From Clostridiales bacterium (lineage in GTDB: Bacteria; Bacillota; Clostridia; Lachnospirales; Lachnospiraceae), in the NCBI GenBank assembly GCA_019418195.1, contig DYCJ01000008.1:6532-24599 (forward strand): a stretch of 18,068 nt of DNA, in the 5' to 3' direction. Made by a program: the position numbers and the translations under genes. Each line of letters starts with the position of its first letter. The first letter of the stretch is position 1. The notes beneath the pieces are model-generated. The model searched no databases and was not told the origin of the DNA. It saw only the letters and a program-made list of their open reading frames with translations. Positions 1 to 6,548 of the stretch are shown here, piece by piece.

Positions 1-1112
1 GCTTTTACTCCATCTTTCTCCCGGACGCCGTCGTCCCCCACGGTCCAGCCCGCCTCGTCGAGCAGCGCCGCCGCTCCCTCAGGATCATACTCCACCTCTG
101 AGGCTTCATTGTACCACGGGAGCTGGTCGCAGACACTGCAGGCCGGACTGCCGTATCCATTTAATACATTGTCGATCATCTCCTGCCGGTCGATGCCGAT
201 ATTGATGGCACGGCGGACCAACACATCGGAGGTAAAGTCATTTCCCACTGTGCGTCCTTCAGAATCCGTGCTCTCTTCCACAGTCGGAAGATTAAATCCT
301 CTATTGTCTACACTTGCATATGCCGCAAGCTCATATCCGTCAATCTCCTGATCCGAATAAGTGGCGGATGTATATGCCAGATCCACTTCTCCTGCCTGAG
401 CCGCAAGAAATGCCGCATCCTCTTCCATGAACAGTATCGTGACCTGTTTCATCTCCGGTGCCTCACCGTAATAATCCGGATTTGCCTCAAGGATCACCTG
501 CTGCCCCCGGTCCCACTGCTTCAGGATATACCTTCCCGAACCGATGGGATTAGAACCGTAAGTGGCGCTGTCGTAAGCGTGTTCCGGTACAATCCCTACG
601 ATCGCCATAGTATACGGCCAGATGGAGAACGGACGGGTCATATGAAAGACGGCCGTCGTCTCATCTGTGGCCTCCGCATAATCCAGCATGGTAAAATCAT
701 TGACTGAGCTGGACTCTTTTACTGTGTTGTACGTAAACGCCACATCTTCTGCGGTCAGCGGCTCCCCGTCGGTAAACTTCACATCATCGCGGATGGTTAC
801 CGTCCAGGTCAGTCCGTCTTCGCTGACTGTGTAATCTGTCGCCAGATCATACCCGATCGTCAGATCTGTGTTCGTCACTGTGAGCGTACTCTGGATCAGC
901 GGCTCATGGACGTGTTCACCAGCTCCCCAACCGTAGGCCGGATCAAATCCAGCCTCGGGCTCGGAATTGGGATCCATGGCGATCACTACAGAAGAGTCGG
1001 CGACCCGCTGCTGTACCGCCGACTGGTTTTCCAAATTGTCCCTTTGGCATCCCGCAAGAACCGATACTGACATGACAAATACAAGCAATACAGAAATCCA
1101 TCGTTTTCTCAT
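1..1112 (-). CDS. ABC transporter substrate-binding lipoprotein, family 5 (peptide/nickel type), 3' part cut off by window edge
   Basis: The first ~370 residues are visible; the C-terminus lies beyond the window. The protein opens with a lipoprotein signal: Lys/Arg at residues 3-4, a hydrophobic stretch, and the lipobox LAGC with Cys22 as the lipidated residue. The mature part matches the extracellular solute-binding family 5 (DppA/OppA/NikA type): an ATDYTVSEDGLTWTV strand, then RDDVKFTDGEPLTAEDVAFT, then a NPIGSGRYIL segment. It would capture a ligand outside the membrane and hand it to ABC permeases expected further left. The start overlaps the larC stop as ATGA, so it is translationally coupled to the lar genes, and AGAGGGG lies just upstream. 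In Lactobacillus plantarum nickel transport genes accompany lar genes, so nickel or a nickel chelate is the likely ligand. This is inference; peptide binding is the alternative. A HVH motif lies near residue 69. Confidence 0.88.
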   Translation of the reverse strand, partial: MRKRWISVLLVFVMSVSVLAGCQRDNLENQSAVQQRVADSSVVIAMDPNSEPEAGFDPAYGWGAGEHVHEPLIQSTLTVTNTDLTIGYDLATDYTVSEDGLTWTVTIRDDVKFTDGEPLTAEDVAFTYNTVKESSSVNDFTMLDYAEATDETTAVFHMTRPFSIWPYTMAIVGIVPEHAYDSATYGSNPIGSGRYILKQWDRGQQVILEANPDYYGEAPEMKQVTILFMEEDAAFLAAQAGEVDLAYTSATYSDQEIDGYELAAYASVDNRGFNLPTVEESTDSEGRTVGNDFTSDVLVRRAINIGIDRQEMIDNVLNGYGSPACSVCDQLPWYNEASEVEYDPEGAAALLDEAGWTVGDDGVREKDGVK

Positions 1113-2449
1113 CTCTGCGCCCCTCTCTGATCCGCCCCTTTGTCCTGCCCATTTTCGTCCTGCTCTTTCCTGGCCTGCTCATTTCTCAGGGAAATGATAT
1201 GTTCATACGCTTCCCTGTAAGACATCTGTGCCTTTTTCGCATAGGCAGCCGTATCCTCATATTCCGGCTTCTCATGCCTGATCCCGAAGCCTTCCGCTGT
1301 CTTGATCCGCACCTGCCCGCACTCTGTCTGTACCATTTCAATACCGGGTGTAAGGAAATATTTCTCACAGAGACGCACTCTCACTCCGTTGGTCGTTGTC
1401 TCTCTCATGATATTTTTTGCCGTCTCATCGATCCGCTCTGTCTCACAGAGCACTGTGAGCTCCCATCCCGGACGGCCCTTCTTCATGGTCCCTGCCACCG
1501 TATACGCATCCAAAGCACCAAGCTCTATCAGTCTTGCTGTGGCAAATGCAAGGGTTTCCGGCGTCATATCATCAATATTGCACACCAGCTCAGCAATACG
1601 TCCGTTTCCCGCGGCTGCGTCTTGGAACTGCTCCTCTGCGGTTTCTCCTATGGTTTCAGTTGCATTCGTCTCTTTCATCGGCTGTGCTTCGCCCAGGAAC
1701 ACTCTCACACAGTTTGCCTGTTCAAATTCCTTCGTTCCCACACCGATGCCCACACTCGTTTTCGACATGACCGGCATATCACCGAAGCTGTCCGCAAAGT
1801 GTACAAGCAGTGCAGCACCTGTAGGTGTACACAGTTCTCCGCGGATATTTCCGCCGTACATCGGCACATCCGCCAGCAGGTTGGCCGTGGCAGGCGCCGG
1901 CACCGGCATGATCCCGTGAGCACAGCGCACAGTTCCGCTGCCCACATGAACAGGAGATGCCACGATGCGCTCTGGCCTCAGCAGATATATGGCATAGCAC
2001 ACTCCTGTAACGTCGGCCACTGCATCCAGCGCGCCTACCTCATGGAAATGTACCTGTTCCACCGGGCAGCCGTGGGCTTTTGCCTCGGCGTCCGCGATCG
2101 CATCGTAGACCTTTCCTGCATTGTCGCGCACCTCCTCCGGCAAATCCAGCCCGCCGATCAGCTCCGCAATATGCAGGGGATCCGCATGGTGATGATGTCC
2201 CGCATGCAGTTCGGCATGCTCTCCTCCCGGTTCATGTTCTTCCTCCCCGTACACAGTCACTTCCATATGCGTGCCGGATATGCCGCATGTGCTGCTCTTA
2301 CGGGGTGTGATCCTGACACCGGGCAGTCCCAGTCCGTTCATACGTTTCAGAAACTCTTCTTTCTGCTCCTCATCCATCAGTTCATACAGAGCGGACATGA
2401 GCATATCGCCGGCCGCTCCCATATTGCACTCTATATAAAGTGTTCTCAT
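1109..2449 (-). CDS. larC: LarC, nickel insertion protein (pyridinium-3,5-bisthiocarboxylate mononucleotide nickel chelatase)
   Basis: LarC inserts nickel into the pincer nucleotide in a CTP-dependent reaction, the last step of NPN cofactor synthesis in the cytoplasm. At 446 residues it is full length. Recognisable blocks are the N-terminal YIECNMGAAGDM, a histidine-rich stretch around residues 75-95 (EHEPGGEHAELHAGHHHH) suited to holding nickel, VHFHEVGALDAVADVTG, and the C-terminal-domain start CNIDDMTPETLAFAT. In L. plantarum the gene is split as larC1/larC2 and joined by a programmed frameshift; here both domains lie in a single open frame. It starts 3 bases after the larB stop, and its AAAGGAGA ribosome binding site is inside the end of larB. 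Its own stop overlaps the next gene by 4 bases. The C-terminal tail is short, charged and Gln/Asp rich. Confidence 0.95.
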   Translation of the reverse strand: MRTLYIECNMGAAGDMLMSALYELMDEEQKEEFLKRMNGLGLPGVRITPRKSSTCGISGTHMEVTVYGEEEHEPGGEHAELHAGHHHHADPLHIAELIGGLDLPEEVRDNAGKVYDAIADAEAKAHGCPVEQVHFHEVGALDAVADVTGVCYAIYLLRPERIVASPVHVGSGTVRCAHGIMPVPAPATANLLADVPMYGGNIRGELCTPTGAALLVHFADSFGDMPVMSKTSVGIGVGTKEFEQANCVRVFLGEAQPMKETNATETIGETAEEQFQDAAAGNGRIAELVCNIDDMTPETLAFATARLIELGALDAYTVAGTMKKGRPGWELTVLCETERIDETAKNIMRETTTNGVRVRLCEKYFLTPGIEMVQTECGQVRIKTAEGFGIRHEKPEYEDTAAYAKKAQMSYREAYEHIISLRNEQARKEQDENGQDKGADQRGAQR

Positions 2450-2452
2450 ATC

Positions 2453-3217
2453 CTAATTCTCCTTTATCCCTTCCATCTGATTGATCATACTTGCCAGATA
2501 TCCCGCTCCGAATCCATTGTCTATATTGACAACGCTGCACCCGGACGCGCAGGAGTTGAGCATGGACAGAAGAGCCGACACCCCTCCGAAGCTTGCGCCG
2601 TATCCCACGCTTGTAGGCACCGCGATCACCGGACAGTCCGTCAGGCCGCCGATCACCGATGCCAGCGCGCCTTCCATCCCCGCCACTGCCACAACACACC
2701 GGGCGCTCATGAGCGGATCCAGATTCGAGAGCAGGCGGTGGAGCCCTGCCACCCCTACATCGTAGAGACGGGTGACTTTATTTCCCATGGTCTCCGCAGT
2801 CAGTGCAGCCTCTTCCGCAACCGGTATGTCGCTTGTGCCCCCGGTAGCCACTACAATACTGCCCCGGTGTTCCTGTTCCTCCGGATAGGCGACGGCAAGC
2901 TTCGGAAGAGGATAATACTCCGCCGGGACTGCCCCGCACAAAATGTCTGCCGCCTCCTGCCCGACCCGCGTGACAAGGATGTTCCTGCATCCCCTATTTC
3001 CCATAGCGGTGACGATCCCTTTAATTTGTTCCGGCGTCTTTCCGGCGCCATAGATTACTTCGGACGCGCCCTGCCGGATGCTCCGGTGATGATCGATCTT
3101 GGCATAATCCAGATCCTCAAAAGGTTCCTCTTTTAAATTCAGAAGTGCATCTTCCGGTGAAGTCGTACCGTCTGCCACACTCCGCAGTAATTGAAGAATA
3201 TCGTGTTTATTATCCAT
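2453..3217 (-). CDS. larB: LarB, nicotinic acid adenine dinucleotide carboxylase/hydrolase
   Basis: LarB carboxylates the pyridine ring of nicotinic acid adenine dinucleotide and cleaves the phosphoanhydride, giving the precursor that LarE then thiolates. The 254-residue length is typical. The C-terminal half resembles PurE (AIR carboxylase). The signature blocks are VATGGTSDIPVAEEA, DVGVAGLHRLL, VAGMEGALASVIGGL, VPTSVGYGASFGGVSALL and NIDNGFGAGYLA. The start ATG is preceded by AAGGAG 9 bases away. The same nine bases (AGATAAGGA) occur again 11 bases further upstream as a local duplication. The gene lies 35 bases after the larE stop and 3 bases before larC, so the three form one operon. Confidence 0.95.
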   Translation of the reverse strand: MDNKHDILQLLRSVADGTTSPEDALLNLKEEPFEDLDYAKIDHHRSIRQGASEVIYGAGKTPEQIKGIVTAMGNRGCRNILVTRVGQEAADILCGAVPAEYYPLPKLAVAYPEEQEHRGSIVVATGGTSDIPVAEEAALTAETMGNKVTRLYDVGVAGLHRLLSNLDPLMSARCVVAVAGMEGALASVIGGLTDCPVIAVPTSVGYGASFGGVSALLSMLNSCASGCSVVNIDNGFGAGYLASMINQMEGIKEN

Positions 3218-3252
3218 ACTGAACGCTCCTTATCTAGTCCTTATCTGATTTC

Positions 3253-4008
3253 CTAATCCGACGGGTTCCTTTCCTCCAGATCGAGGAGTACCACTGAAAA
3301 AAGCCGTCCCAGTTTTTCATAGATCTGTTTTCTCTTCTCCATCACAAACTGCATCTGGTCTCCCGTAACCTGAATCCGTGCCACGCCCCCGTACAGACGC
3401 ACACGAAAATCCCGAAATCCCAATGCAGACATCGCGTTTTCCGCCTGTTCCACCCGGTCGAGATCCGCCGCTGTAATTGGGGTTCCCGCAGGAATGCGCG
3501 TTGCCAGACAGGCATATGCGGGTTTATCCCATGTAAAAAGACCTGCTTCTTTCGATTGTTCTCTCACCTGCTCTTTCGTGATGCCACATTCCCGGAGAGG
3601 CGAGCGGACTTCCAGTTCTCTCAGTGCCCTCATGCCCGGACGGTCTCCCGCATCATCCGAAGCATTCGTTCCATCCAGAAGTACAGAATAACCATCGTCC
3701 TTTGCCGCTTCCCGCAGGCGTGTAAAAATCGCACGTTTACAGTAATAGCACCGCTCCGGTCCATTTTTCTCTGCCTCAGGAAGAGAAAGGATGTCCATGT
3801 CCACTACGGTCATAGGAATATCCAGTTCTTCTGCCAGATGCCGTGCGTCTTCAAGTTCGAAAGCAGGCTGAAAAGCAGTCTTTACATAATAGGCATGCAC
3901 ATCACAGCCGTATTCTTTTGCCGCCCAGAGTACAAACGCCGAGTCTGTCCCTCCGGAAAATGCCGCCGCCGCTTTTGGCACCTGTTCAAAAAATTCTTTT
4001 AATGTCAT
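3253..4008 (-). CDS. larE: LarE, ATP-dependent sulfur insertase of NPN cofactor synthesis
   Basis: LarE adenylates the carboxylated nucleotide and inserts sulfur, acting twice per cofactor. The PP-loop SGGTDSA is at residues 18-24 and DGTNASDD at 112-119. Cys87 and Cys90 form a CxxC (ERCYYCKRA) and Cys167 sits in PAYACLATRIPAGTPI. Three such cysteines are the pattern described for LarE enzymes that carry a [4Fe-4S] cluster (Thermotoga maritima type), as opposed to the single sacrificial cysteine of L. plantarum LarE. I chose the ATG at 4008 (251 residues) because GAGGGTGAAG lies just upstream. The upstream in-frame ATG at 4086 would translate straight through an intrinsic terminator hairpin. 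The C-terminal ~70 residues form the usual FRDFRVRLYGGVARIQV region. Confidence 0.93.
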   Translation of the reverse strand: MTLKEFFEQVPKAAAAFSGGTDSAFVLWAAKEYGCDVHAYYVKTAFQPAFELEDARHLAEELDIPMTVVDMDILSLPEAEKNGPERCYYCKRAIFTRLREAAKDDGYSVLLDGTNASDDAGDRPGMRALRELEVRSPLRECGITKEQVREQSKEAGLFTWDKPAYACLATRIPAGTPITAADLDRVEQAENAMSALGFRDFRVRLYGGVARIQVTGDQMQFVMEKRKQIYEKLGRLFSVVLLDLEERNPSD

Positions 4009-4027
4009 ATCTTCACCCTCGTTCTTC

Positions 4028-4075
4028 AAAAACAAAAGGAAAGTACCCGCCTTCTTCCGAAAGCAGATACCTTCC
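4028..4075 (-). terminator. Strong intrinsic terminator in the larE leader, possible attenuator
   Basis: Read on the minus strand, arm 4075-4059 pairs with arm 4054-4038 in an unbroken 17-pair stem (four G-U pairs) closed by a GGAA tetraloop. A TTTTGTTTTT tract follows at 4037-4028. Only 19 bases separate the T tract from the larE start codon, which leaves no room for a separate promoter downstream. The lar transcript must therefore cross this hairpin. It could be the terminator of the DUF3842 operon with partial read-through, or a regulated attenuator. Confidence 0.85.
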
Positions 4076-4083
4076 TGATATCT
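4065..4083 (-). promoter_or_regulatory. Candidate antiterminator hairpin in the larE leader
   Basis: On the minus strand AGATATC (4083-4077) can pair with GGTATCT (4071-4065) over seven pairs with one G-U, around an AGGAA loop. The second arm is part of the 5' arm of the terminator, so the two structures exclude each other. A further GATAT at 4105-4101 could pair with 4081-4077 and release the terminator. The rest of the 4207-4084 leader has a GCGGC/GCCGC hairpin at 4157-4170 and no known riboswitch that I recognise. The pairing is directly visible; a regulatory role is inference. Confidence 0.45.
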
Positions 4084-4206
4084 CATACATACATAAATAA
4101 ATATCTGATGACATAAAACGTCTGCACAAACACTAATACTCCTCAGCCCGATCGCAGCGGCTTCTGCCGCATCCGCCGACTTCCTGCCGTTACGGTCTTC
4201 GTTGAT

Positions 4207-4623
4207 CTATCTGATCTCCTGAGTAAAACGCGCCAGTGCTTCTATTGCATTTTGTACATTTTTTCCCATGGATGCGTCAGAGACGCCCACGACAATATTA
4301 TCACAGAGATTCACCGGAATCAAGATTCTCTTTGCACTGCTCTGTCCCACCGCCACAGCCATACGCGGAGTGATCTCTCCCAGCATAGAGTCCGCGATCA
4401 CGATTCCCACCGGTCCCATGATCACATCAGCCCGGACTGAAGCAACAACCACGGAATTCTCCCCGGTGGCAGCCTGATCCGCCCCCGCCTTAAGCATAGC
4501 GTTTGTAGCCGCACTGTTCGTTCCCACAGCCAGCACCTCAATATCCGGATTGTACTCCTTTACAGCGCTCACAAGCTGGCGCCCCAGGCCTCCGCCCTGT
4601 CCGTCAATGACCAAGACCTTCAT
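4207..4623 (-). CDS. DUF3842 family protein
   Basis: A 138-residue cytoplasmic protein of the DUF3842 family, common in Clostridia and of unknown biochemical role. It begins MKVLVIDGQGGGLGRQLV, a beta strand plus glycine-rich loop that resembles a nucleotide-binding fold. Conserved-looking blocks are VGTNSAATNAMLKAGAD, ADVIMGPVGIVIADSMLGEITP and ILIPVNLCDNIVVGV. I chose the ATG at 4623, since GGGAG lies 8 bases upstream; an in-frame ATG at 4638 adds five residues and has a weaker site. It follows the DUF951 gene by 21 bases and is the last gene before the larE leader terminator. The lar operon may be reached by read-through from it. Confidence 0.85.
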   Translation of the reverse strand: MKVLVIDGQGGGLGRQLVSAVKEYNPDIEVLAVGTNSAATNAMLKAGADQAATGENSVVVASVRADVIMGPVGIVIADSMLGEITPRMAVAVGQSSAKRILIPVNLCDNIVVGVSDASMGKNVQNAIEALARFTQEIR

Positions 4624-4644
4624 CGCATCATCTCCCATGTCCTT

Positions 4645-4857
4645 CTATCGCTGAGCAGCTCCATCCTGCTGCTCCTTTTTGGTAATCTGTCTTGTATTCT
4701 TCTCTACCAGTTTTCTCGATACCATGATCTGATGGCCGCATCCCATGCATTTCAGCCGGAAATCCGCTCCTGTCCGCAGGACTTCCCACTCGCTGCTCCC
4801 GCAGGGATGGGGCTTTTTCATCTTAATGATATCGCCTACATCAAATCTGTCTGCCAT
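4645..4857 (-). CDS. DUF951 family protein, small zinc-ribbon-like
   Basis: A 70-residue protein of the DUF951 family (related to Bacillus YyzM), of unknown function. It begins MADRFDVGDIIKMKKPHPCGSSEWEVLR and contains LKCMGCGHQIMVSRKLVEK. The Cys in HPCG and the CxxC could bind a metal together with the His. The ATG at 4857 is chosen because AAAGGAAAG stands 4-5 bases upstream. The longer in-frame start at 4887 would overlap the sortase end. The C-terminal tail is polar and poorly structured. It sits between the sortase gene (22-base gap) and DUF3842 (21-base gap), so the three are very likely cotranscribed. Confidence 0.87.
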   Translation of the reverse strand: MADRFDVGDIIKMKKPHPCGSSEWEVLRTGADFRLKCMGCGHQIMVSRKLVEKNTRQITKKEQQDGAAQR

Positions 4858-4879
4858 ATTTCTTTCCTTTCCACGACCG

Positions 4880-5809
4880 CTAATCAACCGCAGTCAGCAC
4901 TCCCTGAAGCAGAAAACGTTCATCCCGCTGGTCACCGGTACAAGTAGAGAGGCTTACAATCTGTGACTGCGCATTTACCTCCACATCCACCTGATAGTTA
5001 GAGGATTCCCTGCAGAGTTCTATGTACTGCTCAAACTCTTCATCTGATGCGAATTCAATATCATAGTTATCCGCCGACGCATTTACAACGCCCGCTGAGA
5101 ATACTGTATAAGTCCTCACACTTCCGTCCGGTGTGTAAATGTAGAAGTTCGGGTGTTCCTGACAGAACTCTTCATCCTCATACAGATGCAATCTGGAGAA
5201 CATATCCGGGCTTACATTGAGGTGATGCCCGTAGATGATCGTATTTCTGTCCGAAAAATCACTGCTGTTCCTCATATCCATGAAGATTGCACCCAGTTTA
5301 TTGTCGTTCTCCGCAAATGTCTTTGTGAGATACTCATTATTGTCCGCACTCTTTACCACCGGATAGTTTATGATCGACGGCTCCTCAAACCTGATCCATG
5401 CGATCGTATCGGGATTGATCTCCAGGAGTGCATCAAAATCGACAGAAAATCCGGTGCCGTCTCCGTCTGCCGTAACAGCCAGATCCTGAATTTCTTCATA
5501 CTCCTGTCCCCCGGTATGATACGGGATCAGCATCATTACAAGCTGATAAAGCGAAAATACAAAAACACAGACCGCCACAATAAGGATCGTACCGGAAAGG
5601 ATATCGAACGTCGCTCGTTTCTGTTTCTTCTTTTTTCTGCCGCTGACAACGGTACGGGAATCTGAGGTCTTTTTCCTCCTGATGTTATCCCCGGCTGCTG
5701 CCTGCTGTACTTTATCCGTTTCTCTCCGGCGCCCGCTCCGTCTGCTGTGCCTGCGGCGTCTGCGTCTCTCGGCACCGGATTTTCTCTCTTCGCCTGTTCC
5801 CATTGCCAT
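4880..5809 (-). CDS. Class B sortase
   Basis: A membrane-anchored transpeptidase that would join surface proteins to the cell wall or to one another outside the membrane. The first ~66 residues are very basic (RRRRRRHSRRSGRRR, RKKKKQKR), followed by one membrane helix at about 68-95, giving an N-in, C-out topology. The catalytic residues are present: His195 in IIYGHHLN, Cys290 in SLSTCTG (the TLxTC-type motif) and Arg298 in DERFLLQG. The alternative ATG at 5803 has better spacing to AAAGGG (9 bases) than the ATG at 5809 (3 bases), so the true protein may lack the first two residues. No LPxTG-type substrate lies in the window, so its target is unknown. It follows the LUD gene by 29 bases. Confidence 0.92.
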   Translation of the reverse strand: MAMGTGEERKSGAERRRRRRHSRRSGRRRETDKVQQAAAGDNIRRKKTSDSRTVVSGRKKKKQKRATFDILSGTILIVAVCVFVFSLYQLVMMLIPYHTGGQEYEEIQDLAVTADGDGTGFSVDFDALLEINPDTIAWIRFEEPSIINYPVVKSADNNEYLTKTFAENDNKLGAIFMDMRNSSDFSDRNTIIYGHHLNVSPDMFSRLHLYEDEEFCQEHPNFYIYTPDGSVRTYTVFSAGVVNASADNYDIEFASDEEFEQYIELCRESSNYQVDVEVNAQSQIVSLSTCTGDQRDERFLLQGVLTAVD

Positions 5810-5838
5810 AAACCCTTTCTATGTCCTTTTTATCTTGA

Positions 5839-6474
5839 TCAGAAACCGAGGTTCTCATCTACAAGAATAATCTTAAAACGCTTCGGGATCCTGCTGAATC
5901 TTGTAACCATGATCTGGCAGCAGATACAGTCAGGACTCTTGCAGTCAAAGCAGCTTCCGTTTTTCACACACGGGGTATCGATACCGAATCTCTGCGTATT
6001 AATCGGCGCCGCCTCATTTCTCGCCCTGTGCATGGCGTCCTCTTCCGTCTTAACGATCTTATTCATTCCAACAATAAGGAGAACATTCTTCGGACCAAAT
6101 GCATAAGCTGCCACACGGTTTGCATTCCCGTCGATGTTTACAAATACACCGTCCTCGCTCATGGCATTGACACTCCCGAGGAACCAGTCACATGTAAAAG
6201 CTTTCAGTGCGATTTCCTGCTTCTCCTCCGGTGACGTTGCCTTATCCCGGTCGTAGAACACATAATTTCCTGCATTGATAGCGTCGATCAGCCCTGCCTC
6301 GCGCACAGACGCCGAACCGCCCATATTAATCGTGCTTCCTTCCGGAATCAGCTCAAGAGCTTTCTTAACAGCCTCTTCCTTATTAGCCACGTAGTAAGCC
6401 TCCATATTTCTTGACTCCAATGCCTTTACGACACGTTTCCCGAGAACCTCATTTCTCATCTGCCTTACATCCAT
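5839..6474 (-). CDS. LUD-domain (lactate utilization) protein
   Basis: A 211-residue LUD (LutC/DUF162) family protein. Relatives of LutC take part in L-lactate oxidation complexes, but many stand-alone clostridial members have no proven role. Visible blocks are EGSTINMGGSASVREAGL, FTCDWFLGSVNAMSEDGVFVNIDGNANRVAA and KNVLLIVGMNKIV. The C-terminus carries a cysteine-rich stretch (CVKNGSCFDCKSPDCICCQ, six Cys), which could hold a metal or iron-sulfur cluster. I chose the ATG at 6474 over 6501 because GAGG lies 8 bases upstream of it. It has its own promoter at 6519-6548 and appears to lead the operon through the sortase to DUF3842. A lactate theme with the downstream lar genes is suggestive only. 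Confidence 0.88.
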   Translation of the reverse strand: MDVRQMRNEVLGKRVVKALESRNMEAYYVANKEEAVKKALELIPEGSTINMGGSASVREAGLIDAINAGNYVFYDRDKATSPEEKQEIALKAFTCDWFLGSVNAMSEDGVFVNIDGNANRVAAYAFGPKNVLLIVGMNKIVKTEEDAMHRARNEAAPINTQRFGIDTPCVKNGSCFDCKSPDCICCQIMVTRFSRIPKRFKIILVDENLGF

Positions 6475-6518
6475 CCCAATGACCTCACTTTCATAAATCA
6501 AACGCCAGAGTTGTAATC

Positions 6519-6548
6519 ATTATATCATATGTCATATCTAAATTGCAA
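6519..6548 (-). promoter_or_regulatory. Promoter for the LUD-sortase-DUF951-DUF3842 operon
   Basis: On the minus strand a TTGCAA -35 box (6548-6543) is followed after 18 bases by TATAAT (6524-6519), with an extended TG one base before the -10 box. The -35 lies inside the last codons of the MoxR gene. No terminator is visible between the MoxR stop and this promoter. Confidence 0.65.

Noticed and set aside
1199..3136. A 645-codon open frame on the plus strand
   Set aside because: It lies entirely antisense to larC and larB, has biased composition (many His, Arg, Cys), no ribosome binding site and no recognisable domain. It is a by-product of codon use in the real genes.
4009..4086. A longer larE with an N-terminal extension from the ATG at 4086
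   Set aside because: The extension is encoded by the terminator hairpin and its T tract, resembles no LarE N-terminus, and the ATG at 4008 has a better ribosome binding site.
4084..4206. A NiCo (czcD) riboswitch before the lar operon
   Set aside because: I looked for the paired G-rich conserved blocks of that class and did not see them. The hairpin at 4157-4170 alone is not enough.
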